Assembly (NCBI GenBank): GCA_002350845.1
Contig: DEFL01000067.1
Coordinates: 1-20,782 of the forward strand
DNA length: 20,782 nucleotides
Source of the DNA: Christensenella sp. UBA2853
GTDB taxonomy: Bacteria > Bacillota > Clostridia > Christensenellales > Aristaeellaceae
Direction of reading: 5' to 3'
Shown: positions 14,132 through 20,782 of the stretch, piece by piece
How the letters are laid out: each line of letters opens with the position of its first letter
Numbering within the stretch: the stretch's first letter is position 1
The notes under the pieces: model-generated
Seen by the model: the letters and a program-made list of their open reading frames with translations, nothing else
What the model was told of the DNA's origin: nothing
Databases searched by the model: none
Translations under genes and position numbers: made by a program

Positions 14132-15133
14132 TCACTTTTTGGGATGATTTTCAGGGGCATTCTGCGGAACACTGGCCTTTGCGATGGATTCACGCATATC
14201 TGTATCAGCCATGACGTTCTTCATCTGATAGTAATCCAGCACACCGAGCTTGCCGGAGCGCAGGGCATCAGCCATGGCACGCGGCACATCGGCCTCGGCC
14301 TCGACGACCTTTGCGCGCATTTCCTGAACAGCAGCTTTCATTTCCTGCTCGTGAGCCACAGCCATGGCGCGGCGCTCTTCAGCCTTGGCCTGAGCAATTC
14401 TGCGGTCGGCTTCAGCCTGGTCCATCTGAAGCTGTGCACCAATGTTGCGGCCGACGTCGACGTCAGCGATATCAATGGAGAGAATCTCATAGGCAGTGCC
14501 TGCATCGAGACCCTTGTCAAGAACGGTACGGCTGATGCGGTCAGGATTTTCAAGCACTTCCTTATGGGTTTCAGCAGAACCGACTGTAGTAACAATGCCT
14601 TCACCAACACGGGCAATGATGGTCTCTTCACCAGCACCACCGACAAGGCGTTCGATATTGGTACGCACAGTGACACGGGCCTTGGCGCGCAGCTCAATGC
14701 CGTCTTTGGCGATAGCAGCTACGACAGGGGTTTCAATGACTTTGGGGGTAACAGACATCTGGACAGCCTGGAAAACATCGCGTCCGGCCAGGTCGATGGC
14801 GCAGACCTTCTCGAATGCGAGCGGAATATTGGCACGCTGAGCAGCGATCAGGGCGTTGATGACGCGGTCCACATTACCACCGGCGAGGAAGTGTGTTTCC
14901 AGCTGGGCAATGTTGAGATTCAGACCGGCCTTGTTGGCTTTGATCAGAGGATCCACCAGACGGGCAGGAGCAATATGACGGATGCGCATACCGACCAGGG
15001 AAGAGATCGATACATGCACACCGCTGGCCATGGCGCGAATCCACATGCCGAACGGGATATAGTGGAACAGAACAATCAGGAGAATCAGGACAACAAAGAT
15101 GATCAGACCCAGTGTAAACAGTGTTTCAGACAT
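14132..15133 (-). CDS. floA: flotillin-like protein FloA
   Basis: This 333-residue protein matches FloA (YqfA) of Bacillus in length and layout. It has an N-terminal hydrophobic hairpin segment (~7-30), then an SPFH/band 7-like domain with the conserved VSISSLVGMRIR and ARVTVRTNIERLVGGAGEETI regions. A coiled-coil follows, rich in Ala-Glu-Arg (about 235-290, AEADRRIAQAKAEERRA), and a short tail ends in basic residues. FloA oligomerises at functional membrane microdomains and helps set membrane fluidity and the activity of signalling and secretion proteins. AAGGAGG lies upstream of the ATG at good spacing. The gene is 40 bases downstream of the nfeD-type gene, the usual pairing. Confidence 0.96.
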   Translation of the reverse strand: MSETLFTLGLIIFVVLILLIVLFHYIPFGMWIRAMASGVHVSISSLVGMRIRHIAPARLVDPLIKANKAGLNLNIAQLETHFLAGGNVDRVINALIAAQRANIPLAFEKVCAIDLAGRDVFQAVQMSVTPKVIETPVVAAIAKDGIELRAKARVTVRTNIERLVGGAGEETIIARVGEGIVTTVGSAETHKEVLENPDRISRTVLDKGLDAGTAYEILSIDIADVDVGRNIGAQLQMDQAEADRRIAQAKAEERRAMAVAHEQEMKAAVQEMRAKVVEAEADVPRAMADALRSGKLGVLDYYQMKNVMADTDMRESIAKASVPQNAPENHPKK

Positions 15134-15173
15134 AGCACGAACCTCCTTAAGTTATATGGAACATTTTTTGGGT

Positions 15174-15656
15174 TCAAACAGGTTTGACGACGATCCGGCT
15201 GCCTTCAGCCGACGTGATGCGCACGCGTGTGCCGGGCTGGATGAAATCGCCCTCACTGACGACATTGAGGCGGACGCCATCGAATTCAGCGATTCCTGCA
15301 GGACGCAGTGTGGTGGTCGTTTCACCTTCACGTCCGACAAACACCTTCATGTCTTCGCTGGCAACAAAGCCCTCGTCACTGCCTTCCACAGTGTTGAGCA
15401 CCACTTTGCTCCTGGCAAAGCGTCCCTTGGCTGCACTGCGAAGAGCAATGGAGATGGCGACGGCAATGACGCTGATGACAATGAGAGCAAACACCAGGGC
15501 ACTGGTTGAGCCCAGCTTAAAGTAGGTGATGGCAATGGCGATGATTTCAAGGACGATGCCGGAAAGACCGGGAATCCCGAATCCGGGCATGAACGCCTCG
15601 ACGACCATGAGCACCACACCAACAATTGCCAGAAGCACAATCATAAAGATATCCAT
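15174..15656 (-). CDS. NfeD family membrane protein
   Basis: This 160-residue short-form NfeD lacks the ClpP-like protease domain of the long form. Three hydrophobic segments (about residues 2-22, 27-46 and 50-72) precede a C-terminal OB-fold domain (~85-158), which contains VFVGREGETTTTLRPAGIAEFDG and ends VRITSAEGSRIVV, as in the family. NfeD proteins act with flotillins. AGGAGG lies seven bases before the chosen ATG; the frame is open to 15857, but that extension overlaps the next gene and lies beyond the promoter. The operon order is nfeD, floA, unknown gene. Confidence 0.93.
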   Translation of the reverse strand: MDIFMIVLLAIVGVVLMVVEAFMPGFGIPGLSGIVLEIIAIAITYFKLGSTSALVFALIVISVIAVAISIALRSAAKGRFARSKVVLNTVEGSDEGFVASEDMKVFVGREGETTTTLRPAGIAEFDGVRLNVVSEGDFIQPGTRVRITSAEGSRIVVKPV

Positions 15657-15681
15657 TTGAGAACCTCCTCTCGACAATGCA

Positions 15682-15690
15682 AGTATAGCA
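15682..15690 (-). promoter_or_regulatory. extended -10 promoter of the NfeD-FloA operon
   Basis: The minus strand reads TGCTATACT, with TATACT at 15687-15682. It lies 25 bases before the nfeD-type start, after the stop of the uracil-DNA glycosylase gene. The -35 (CTTTAT at 17 bp) is poor, but a T-rich spacer and the TGn element support it. This implies nfeD-floA is transcribed separately from the upstream genes, perhaps with read-through. Confidence 0.55.
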
Positions 15691-15741
15691 GAGAAAAAAA
15701 GCAAATAAAGTGATTTTGTCTGAATCATGCATTCCGGAGTC

Positions 15742-16344
15742 TCAAATGTCAGGCGAAGACGTCTGCTGATAAATATCGGGATACAGGGAAAGATCCATGA
15801 GGCGGTCACGAAGAGACTGCATATCGGCCCAGGCATCCCGCTTTTTTTCCGGATCACGCAGCAGGGCGGAAGGATGATAGGTCGGCATCATCCAGACCCC
15901 TTTGCGCTCATACCATCTCCCGCGCTCATGCGTAATGTAGTGGTTGGGTCCAAGGGTCGCTTTGAGCGCGGTGGAACCCAGAAGAACGATGACTTTGGGG
16001 CGCACAAGCGCAACCTGCATGCGCAGATGGAGCATGCAGGCCTGCATTTCCTCTTCTGTCGGCACCCGGTTATTGGGTGGGCGGCATTTGACGACGTTGC
16101 AGATGTAGACGCGGTCGCGGGGAAGATAGATCGCGCTGAGCATTTTGGTGAGCAGCTGGCCGGCAGCGCCGACAAAAGCGATGCCCTCCTCATCCTCACG
16201 CTGTCCAGGACCTTCCCCGATGAGCATCAGAGGTGAGTGGATATCCCCCTGTCCGGGAACCTTGTTGGTGACCGTGGCATGCAGGGGACACATGGTACAG
16301 GCACTGACCTGCTCGTGAAACAGGTCCCATGAAATCTCAGACAT
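15742..16344 (-). CDS. family 4 uracil-DNA glycosylase (4Fe-4S)
   Basis: This 200-residue enzyme removes uracil from DNA to start base excision repair. Four cysteines of the family 4 iron-sulfur cluster are present: C16, C19, C87 (in NVVKCRPPNNR) and C103. The catalytic motif GEGPGQREDEEG is at 43-54, and the second motif HPSALLR lies near residue 173. The enzyme looks intact. The start is preceded by GAGG lying at the stop of the gene upstream, with a 9-base gap, so the two are co-transcribed. It is the last gene of the TrmL operon. Confidence 0.95.
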   Translation of the reverse strand: MSEISWDLFHEQVSACTMCPLHATVTNKVPGQGDIHSPLMLIGEGPGQREDEEGIAFVGAAGQLLTKMLSAIYLPRDRVYICNVVKCRPPNNRVPTEEEMQACMLHLRMQVALVRPKVIVLLGSTALKATLGPNHYITHERGRWYERKGVWMMPTYHPSALLRDPEKKRDAWADMQSLRDRLMDLSLYPDIYQQTSSPDI

Positions 16345-16353
16345 ACATAGGCC

Positions 16354-16647
16354 TCACAGTCTGTCCAATAGGCTGAAGGATTGTTTCAGATCATTTTCAA
16401 CCCAGGAGAAAAGAGAAATGAGCAGCATCAAGAGAAAGAGGATACAAATGGCACCGAGAAGCGTTCCGAAAAGGTCGCGCACCGCGAAAATCAGCCGATA
16501 GCGGTCTTTACGGGCTTCTTTGGCTTCCTGTTCCTCCTCCCATTCGTCCCAGTCTTCAGACTGTTCCGGGTCAGTGTCCTGGACAGGGTAGACGAACTGC
16601 TGTTCGTGTTCTTTTTCCGGTTCGGAATGATTGCGAAAATAGGCCAT
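16354..16647 (-). CDS. small acidic single-pass membrane protein, unknown function
   Basis: This 97-residue protein has a highly acidic N-terminal half (DPEQSEDWDEWEEEQEAKEA), a basic turn, and one membrane segment at about residues 59-81, then a short amphipathic tail. I do not recognise the family. The start is uncertain. ATG 16647 has AAGGG nearby; ATG 16685 would add 12-13 residues and overlap the TrmL stop by ATGTCTGA, allowing coupling. It lies between trmL and the uracil-DNA glycosylase gene in a tight operon. Confidence 0.7.
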   Translation of the reverse strand: MAYFRNHSEPEKEHEQQFVYPVQDTDPEQSEDWDEWEEEQEAKEARKDRYRLIFAVRDLFGTLLGAICILFLLMLLISLFSWVENDLKQSFSLLDRL

Positions 16648-16678
16648 AACATCCCTTCTTTCCACGAGGAGATCAGGT

Positions 16679-17200
16679 TCAGACATAATCAAGCCATGGG
16701 GCTTCCGGTTCATCCCGCCCGGTCAGATGGCCTTCGCCAAGGAGGGAGGGAAACTGCTGCTGACGCAGCGCTTCATAGAGGACAATGGCGACAGAATTGG
16801 AGAGGTTCAGGCTCCTGGCATCGGGAATCATGGGAATCCGGATGCAGCGGTCTGCAACCTTTTCAAGCAGATTTTCAGGAAGCCCGCGCGTCTCCCGGCC
16901 GAAGACAAGGAAGTCTTCATCCTGATAAGTGACATCCGTATAAACGTGCTGTGCTTTGGTGGAAGCAAAGTGCATCCTGGCGCCGCGATAGGCCCGGAAA
17001 AAAGATTCAAGGTCCGGATGGACCTGATAAGTCATGAGATTCCAGTAATCCAGTCCTGCGCGCTTCAGATAGCGGTCCGACAGGGAAAAGCCGAGCGGTT
17101 CGATCAGATGAAGAACAGCCCCGGTGGCAGCACAGGTACGGGCAATGTTCCCTGTGTTCTGCGGGATTTCAGGATTGACCAGAACAATATGCATGGACAT
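16679..17200 (-). CDS. trmL: tRNA (cytidine/uridine-34 2'-O)-methyltransferase TrmL
   Basis: This 173-residue SPOUT (knotted) methyltransferase uses S-adenosylmethionine to methylate the 2'-O of wobble base 34 in tRNA-Leu. Conserved motifs are present: NPEIPQNTGNIARTC at the N-terminus, FGRETRGLP (motif 2), and IPMIPDARSLNLSNSVAIVLYE (motif 3). The length is close to that of TrmL, without the extra RNA-binding domain of TrmH, so TrmL is the better call. GGGAGG lies six bases before ATG 17200; the frame is open to 17266 but overlaps the promoter. It is the first gene of a three-gene operon. Confidence 0.94.
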   Translation of the reverse strand: MSMHIVLVNPEIPQNTGNIARTCAATGAVLHLIEPLGFSLSDRYLKRAGLDYWNLMTYQVHPDLESFFRAYRGARMHFASTKAQHVYTDVTYQDEDFLVFGRETRGLPENLLEKVADRCIRIPMIPDARSLNLSNSVAIVLYEALRQQQFPSLLGEGHLTGRDEPEAPWLDYV

Positions 17201-17222
17201 AAAAAGCCTCCCATTCAAGAGC

Positions 17223-17251
17223 ATTTTAGCATGCACTGCGGGACTGTGCAA
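17223..17251 (-). promoter_or_regulatory. sigma-70-type promoter of the trmL operon
   Basis: The minus strand shows -35 TTGCAC (17251-17246), a 17-bp spacer and -10 TAAAAT (17228-17223) preceded by TGC, an extended -10. The predicted start point is about 15 bases before the trmL ATG. This is the best-formed promoter in the window. Confidence 0.75.
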
Positions 17252-17343
17252 GATAACATGGCGCACAGAGGCGCTGGAAACATAGCGGGGAATGCATGAG
17301 GACAGGAAAAACGGAAGCGGCAGACGATTTTCACACAGATGCG

Positions 17344-17352
17344 TGCTATAAT
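17344..17352 (+). promoter_or_regulatory. extended -10 promoter of the AmmeMemoRadiSam operon
   Basis: TGCTATAAT is a perfect extended -10 (TATAAT at 17347-17352). No good -35 lies at 16-18 bp. Transcription would start near 17359, leaving a leader of about 115 bases before ATG 17474. Confidence 0.65.
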
Positions 17353-17401
17353 AGGTCTATCAACAGGACGGCTGTATAGGATTCACAGGATGCACTGCAT
17401 G

Positions 17402-17425
17402 AATGCAGCGTTTTTACGCTGTATT
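17402..17425 (+). promoter_or_regulatory. stem-loop in the AmmeMemoRadiSam mRNA leader
   Basis: AATGCAGCGT pairs with ACGCTGTATT (10 bp, one G-U pair) around a TTTT loop. No T-run follows, so it is not a terminator. It sits mid-leader, about 50 bases before the start codon. No known riboswitch consensus is recognised. Confidence 0.4.
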
Positions 17426-17473
17426 CACGGAGATTCAAAGTGGTGTCCGGTGTCCGGGAAGGATCGTGTGGCT

Positions 17474-18859
17474 ATGTCGATTACAGCGGCATTTATGGTG
17501 CCTCATCCGCCGATGATTGTTCCTCAGGTGGGACGAGGCAGTGAAAGAATGATTCAGGCAACACGCACAGCATATATGCAGGTTGCTGAGGAGATCGCAG
17601 CGTGCAGGCCGGAAACGGTGATTGTGACCAGCCCGCATGCGACGATGTACGCAGATTATTTCCATATCTCACCCGGCGCACAAGCAGAAGGCTCGTTCGC
17701 ACGGTTCCATGCGTCCGATGTCCGCTTCCGGGAAGAATATGACACGGAACTGGTCGAAGCGATCTGTGCGCTGGCAGATGAACATGGATTACCGGCTGGA
17801 ACCCGTGGACAGAGGGAGCCGGCGCTGGATCATGGAACGATGGTTCCTCTGTACTTTATCCGCCAGAAGCTGCAGACATTCAGGCTTGTCCGCATTGGAC
17901 TGTCCGGTCTTCCTCTGGAGGATCATTACCGACTGGGCCAAATCATTCAGGAGGCCGTCGAGCAGACTGGACGCAGGGCAGTGTTTGTTGCGAGCGGGGA
18001 TTTGTCCCACAAACTGCGTGCCGAGGGACCTTACGGTTTCGCGCCGGAAGGCCCGGAGTATGACGGACGGATTATGGATGTATGCAGCCGGGGAGCGTTT
18101 GGGGAACTGTTTGATTTTACAGAGGCTTTCTGTGATCGGGCCGCAGAATGCGGGCATCGGTCGTTTGTGATCATGGCCGGTGCGCTCGACGGCATGGCCG
18201 TCGAACCCAGGCAGCTCTCGCATGAAGATGTCACCGGTGTGGGATACGGCATCTGTACGTTCCATCCGATTGGGCCTGATGCAGACAGACAGTATCTCGA
18301 AGTCCGAGAGCGCGCGGAAACAGAACGTCTCCGGAAGCAGAAAGAAGCCAGGGACCCGTTTGTCCGTCTGGCAGGGCAGACCATTGAGGAGTATGTGCTT
18401 CATCACAGGATGCCCGCACTTCCGAAGGATTTGCCGAGGGAACTGACAGACAGTCGTGCTGGTGCGTTTGTCTCCATTCACAAGGCGGGGCGGCTGAGGG
18501 GCTGCATCGGAACCATTCTGCCGACGCGAAGAAACCTTGCTGAGGAGATTATTCATAACGCGGTCAGTGCGGCATCCGCGGATCCGCGTTTTGATCCCAT
18601 CCGGCCTGATGAGCTCAAATGGCTGGAAATTCATGTGGATGTGCTCGGGGTGCCCGAAGCCATCGATTCGGAAGAGCAGCTGGATGTCAGGAAGTATGGT
18701 GTCATCGTCAGCCGGGGCAGTCGGCGCGGTCTTCTGCTGCCGGATCTTGACGGTGTAGATACGGTGGAACAGCAGATCGCCATTGCCAGAAGAAAAGCCG
18801 GAATCTCCCCGGATGAAAAGGTGACGCTTCAGCGCTTTGAAGTGATTCGCCATACCTGA
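17474..18859 (+). CDS. AmmeMemoRadiSam proteins B and A fused (MEMO1-like plus AMMECR1 domain)
   Basis: This 461-residue protein joins two parts of the AmmeMemoRadiSam system. Residues ~1-265 are MEMO1-like, related to extradiol dioxygenases. Candidate metal ligands are H55 (SPHATMY), D176 and H179 (SGDLSH) and C226 (ECGH), matching the His/His/Cys site of human MEMO1; VPHPP at 9-13 is also typical. Residues ~290-455 are an AMMECR1 domain with the hallmark LRGCIGT at 341-347 and SAASADPRF after it. The radical SAM partner follows 13 bases later. The reaction of the system is not firmly established, to my knowledge. The start at 17474 is chosen because AAGGA lies about ten bases upstream and MEMO-like homologues begin here; the open frame to 17339 would overlap the promoter. 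Confidence 0.93.
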   Translation: MSITAAFMVPHPPMIVPQVGRGSERMIQATRTAYMQVAEEIAACRPETVIVTSPHATMYADYFHISPGAQAEGSFARFHASDVRFREEYDTELVEAICALADEHGLPAGTRGQREPALDHGTMVPLYFIRQKLQTFRLVRIGLSGLPLEDHYRLGQIIQEAVEQTGRRAVFVASGDLSHKLRAEGPYGFAPEGPEYDGRIMDVCSRGAFGELFDFTEAFCDRAAECGHRSFVIMAGALDGMAVEPRQLSHEDVTGVGYGICTFHPIGPDADRQYLEVRERAETERLRKQKEARDPFVRLAGQTIEEYVLHHRMPALPKDLPRELTDSRAGAFVSIHKAGRLRGCIGTILPTRRNLAEEIIHNAVSAASADPRFDPIRPDELKWLEIHVDVLGVPEAIDSEEQLDVRKYGVIVSRGSRRGLLLPDLDGVDTVEQQIAIARRKAGISPDEKVTLQRFEVIRHT

Positions 18860-18872
18860 GGAGGGAAAAAGG

Positions 18873-19733
18873 ATGACAGCGTGTGATGTCTGTTTTCATC
18901 ATTGCCAGCTGGATGAAGGCCAGCGGGGGCTCTGCGGGGCACGCATCTGTGAGAAGGGAAAAGTGCGCGCTGAAAACTATGGAAGGATTACATCACTGGC
19001 TCTGGATCCCATAGAGAAGAAACCGCTCCGGCGTTTTCAGAGCGGGCGGATGATTCTTTCGGCGGGCAGCTATGGCTGTAATCTCAGATGTCCATTCTGC
19101 CAGAATGATCAGATTTCCTGGTCAGAGCATGCCCTGCATGGTGCACAGTGGGCCGAGAACGTCTCACCGGAAGAACTGGTCCGTACAGCCGTGCGGCTGA
19201 AGGCGAGGGGAAATATAGGGCTTGCATTTACCTACAACGAACCGCTGGTTGGGTGGGAATTTGTCCGGGATACAGCAAAACTTGCCCATGAGGCTGGACT
19301 GGTCAATGTTCTTGTCACCAACGGCACAGCAGAACTTCCGATTCTGGAGGCGCTTGCACCATGGGTGGATGCGATGAATATCGATCTGAAAGGCTTTACG
19401 GACCGCTATTATACGAAAGTGCTGGGCGGCAGTCTGGACATGGTCAGGACGTTTATCGCCAGGGCCGTGCAGGTGTGTCATGTGGAACTGACGACGCTGA
19501 TTGTTCCAGGAGAAAATGACACGCAGGAAGAAATGCGCGGCTTATCGGCATGGGTGGCAGGGCTGAAAGACAGCTCGGGAAATGTGATCGGCAGGTCCAT
19601 CCCGCTTCATATCTCCAGGTTCTTTCCTCGATTTCATATGACAGACCGGCCGCCGACAGATATAGGACGGATCCGGGAACTCGTGGAGACCGCGAAACAG
19701 TCACTGGAGTATGTCTATTCCGGGAACTGCTGA
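18873..19733 (+). CDS. amrS: AmmeMemoRadiSam system radical SAM enzyme
   Basis: This 286-residue radical SAM protein has a CX3CX2C cluster motif at C69, C73 and C76 (GCNLRCPFCQN). The AmrS-type N-terminal cysteine set (C4, C7, C11, C21 in CDVCFHHCQLDEGQRGLC) probably belongs to the fold characteristic of this subfamily. It resembles pyruvate formate-lyase activating enzymes, but the N-terminal Cys pattern and the gene context separate it from them. GAGGAGG lies just upstream. It probably modifies a substrate or partner together with the fused MEMO1/AMMECR1 protein; the actual product is not known from sequence. Confidence 0.94.
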   Translation: MTACDVCFHHCQLDEGQRGLCGARICEKGKVRAENYGRITSLALDPIEKKPLRRFQSGRMILSAGSYGCNLRCPFCQNDQISWSEHALHGAQWAENVSPEELVRTAVRLKARGNIGLAFTYNEPLVGWEFVRDTAKLAHEAGLVNVLVTNGTAELPILEALAPWVDAMNIDLKGFTDRYYTKVLGGSLDMVRTFIARAVQVCHVELTTLIVPGENDTQEEMRGLSAWVAGLKDSSGNVIGRSIPLHISRFFPRFHMTDRPPTDIGRIRELVETAKQSLEYVYSGNC

Positions 19734-19756
19734 ACGTGAGAAAGGGAGAAACACAG

Positions 19757-20077
19757 ATGAGACAGGATACAATCGACAGAATCCGTGCGTTTACCGCGGA
19801 CCGGGACTGGGAGCAGTTCCATACGCCGGCCAACCTGGCCAAATCCATTTCCATTGAGGCAAATGAACTATTGGAATGCTTTCAGTGGAGTGATGAAGGC
19901 TATGATATAGAGCATGTCGCAGAAGAACTCGCCGATGTCATGGTTTATTGCAGAAATATGCTCGACCGGCTGGGGCTGGATGAGGATGAGATCATTCACC
20001 GGAAAATGGATCTCAATGAACAAAAGTATCCGGTGGATAAGGCAAAGGGACGCTCTGACAAGTACACCAGACTGTAA
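19757..20077 (+). CDS. MazG-like nucleotide pyrophosphohydrolase
   Basis: This 106-residue protein is of the small all-alpha NTP pyrophosphatase type (RS21-C6/dCTPase-like). Key Mg-binding acids are visible in SIEANELLECFQW and EELADVMVY, the EExxE and ExxD motifs of the family. These enzymes hydrolyse (d)NTPs to NMP and PPi, often non-canonical or methylated dCTP; the substrate here is unknown. GGGAG lies eight bases upstream of ATG 19757. It follows amrS by 23 bases and is the last gene before a strong terminator, so it is co-expressed with the AmmeMemoRadiSam genes. Confidence 0.92.
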   Translation: MRQDTIDRIRAFTADRDWEQFHTPANLAKSISIEANELLECFQWSDEGYDIEHVAEELADVMVYCRNMLDRLGLDEDEIIHRKMDLNEQKYPVDKAKGRSDKYTRL

Positions 20078-20081
20078 ACAG

Positions 20082-20137
20082 AAAGAGAGCAGGAATCCAT
20101 ATCTTCACAGTTGATCATGGGATTCCTGCTCTCTTTT
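20082..20137 (+). terminator. bidirectional intrinsic terminator between convergent genes
   Basis: A 17-bp perfect stem (AAAGAGAGCAGGAATCC at 20082-20098 with its complement at 20120-20136) encloses a 21-base loop, with T-tracts on both strands. It lies between the MazG-like gene stop and the stop of the minus-strand gene at 20141. Confidence 0.9.
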
Positions 20138-20140
20138 AAT

Positions 20141-20680
20141 TTACAGTGTCTTGCCGACATAATTCAGAATCATGACCGTCTCTGCCTCCATCATGGAGCT
20201 GTAGTTTTTTGCGGAAGGCAGATACAGGGGAAATGTGCCGAGAGGAAAGGCCTGACCATCTGCGCGGATGGCGGTAACCGGTGTCTTGCCGGGCTTCTTT
20301 CCTTTTTCCAGCACGAAGGAAACAAGCAGACGGTCATTCGCGTTGAAAAGGCAGTAGATCCTCCAGCACAGACCTTCTGTTTCAGGCGGCGGCAGTTCGA
20401 TGCGTGCAATCTGTGTCCCATCGCCTGCGGTACGCATTTCCAGATCGAACGCATCCGGCTGATAAGGAAACGCTGCCTGCTCCTTTTCGTATACGTTCCT
20501 CCAAAGCTGAACGATTTTTTCGCTGCTGTCAAGATGCGCGGGGAAAAGGAGAGAGGGAAGCAGATGGTATTCAAGCCGATGGCGCAGGATGTAAGGAGAA
20601 TCCTCCGGAAAGGTCATACCGGCGGTCTTTTGCGGCTTTTCACGCCCGATGAGTTTAGAAATCATGGCTTTCAGGTCCAT
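20141..20680 (-). CDS. protein of unknown function
   Basis: This 179-residue soluble protein has no signal peptide or membrane segment. Residues ~1-20 are basic and helical (MDLKAMISKLIGREK). The remainder alternates helices and strands, with YILRHRLEYHLLPSLLF near residues 30-46, IARIELPPPETEGLCWRIYCLFN in the middle, and a C-terminal block with YSSMMEAETVMILNYVG. I do not recognise the family. ATG 20680 has AGAGGA about six bases upstream. The gene converges on the AmmeMemoRadiSam operon and shares its terminator. A possible promoter lies about 40 bases upstream of the start. Confidence 0.78.
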   Translation of the reverse strand: MDLKAMISKLIGREKPQKTAGMTFPEDSPYILRHRLEYHLLPSLLFPAHLDSSEKIVQLWRNVYEKEQAAFPYQPDAFDLEMRTAGDGTQIARIELPPPETEGLCWRIYCLFNANDRLLVSFVLEKGKKPGKTPVTAIRADGQAFPLGTFPLYLPSAKNYSSMMEAETVMILNYVGKTL

Positions 20681-20710
20681 AATCGTCCTCTTCCTGTCTG
20701 AGTAATGCAG

Positions 20711-20744
20711 GGAGTATGCTACTCCAAAAGCGGGACGGAGTCAA
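20711..20744 (-). promoter_or_regulatory. possible promoter with an inverted repeat over the -10
   Basis: The minus strand carries TTGACT (20744-20739), a 17-bp spacer and TAGCAT (20721-20716). A perfect inverted repeat, GGAGTA-TGC-TACTCC (20711-20725), covers the -10. It could be a repressor operator for the gene starting at 20680. A further TTGACA is present at 20772-20767, without a good -10. Nothing else is visible from 20745 to the window end. Confidence 0.4.
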
Positions 20745-20782
20745 ATCGTGCCGGCGCGACGATCGTGTCAAGTAGTTACGGA

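Noticed and set aside
14108..15187. Plus-strand open frame of 359 codons opposite floA
   Set aside because: It mirrors the floA coding sequence; the repeated Ala/Glu codons of the coiled-coil keep the opposite frame open.
17789..18853. Minus-strand open frame of 354 codons opposite the MEMO1/AMMECR1 fusion
   Set aside because: No domain, no ribosome site, and the plus strand has a fully supported gene.
18873..19733. Pyruvate formate-lyase activating enzyme
   Set aside because: The radical SAM motif is similar, but the N-terminal Cys set and the adjacent MEMO1/AMMECR1 fusion identify the AmmeMemoRadiSam enzyme, and no formate-lyase gene is near.
1..20782. tRNA, rRNA, CRISPR arrays, insertion sequences or phage genes
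   Set aside because: Nothing resembling tRNA arms, repeat-spacer units, transposase motifs or terminal inverted repeats was seen by eye. A formal scan was not possible.

Overview
The window is about 20.8 kb of dense bacterial coding sequence with moderate to high GC. It carries strong Shine-Dalgarno sites, short intergenic gaps and intrinsic terminators. FloA-type flotillin, NfeD, a VanZ-like protein, an orphan LytTR regulator, a DUF2974-type hydrolase and a PhoP/PhoR-type pair all point to Bacillota (Firmicutes), most likely a gut anaerobe. A higher-GC relative of the Erysipelotrichia is possible, but that is only an impression. I see no tRNA, rRNA, CRISPR array, insertion sequence or phage gene. 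I call 18 protein genes.

Region 1 (1-4017) is a phosphate module. A Na+/Pi cotransporter with a PhoU-like tail (minus strand) is divergent from a response regulator and histidine kinase (plus strand). The divergent spacer holds three copies of TTAACA, which matches the PhoP (Pho box) half-site known from Bacillus. A strong terminator closes the kinase gene.

Region 2 (about 4133-12056, plus strand) is the most unusual part. It is a probable single operon of a VanZ-like membrane protein, a fused phosphonate-biosynthesis enzyme, a GH38 alpha-mannosidase, a dTDP-4-dehydrorhamnose 3,5-epimerase (RfbC) and a membrane-anchored DUF2974-type serine hydrolase. The fused enzyme has a PntC/LicC-like nucleotidyltransferase, a degenerate second cytidylyltransferase fold and a PEP mutase. 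No phosphonopyruvate decarboxylase, aminotransferase or other known PEP-mutase coupling enzyme is present, so the product is unknown. The set suggests a nucleotide-activated phosphonate attached to a cell-surface or secreted glycan.

Region 3 (12055-17251, minus strand) holds an orphan LytTR response regulator, a small helical protein of unknown function, an NfeD-FloA-unknown operon (membrane microdomains), and a TrmL-unknown-family 4 uracil-DNA glycosylase operon with a near-consensus promoter. Between the LytTR gene and its upstream neighbour, four copies of an octamer (two direct, two inverted) allow alternative RNA hairpins.

Region 4 (17344-20137, plus strand) is an AmmeMemoRadiSam operon: a fused MEMO1-like/AMMECR1 protein, its radical SAM partner and a MazG-like nucleotide pyrophosphohydrolase. 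It runs from an extended -10 promoter to a 17-bp bidirectional terminator. A minus-strand gene of unknown function (20141-20680) converges on that terminator.
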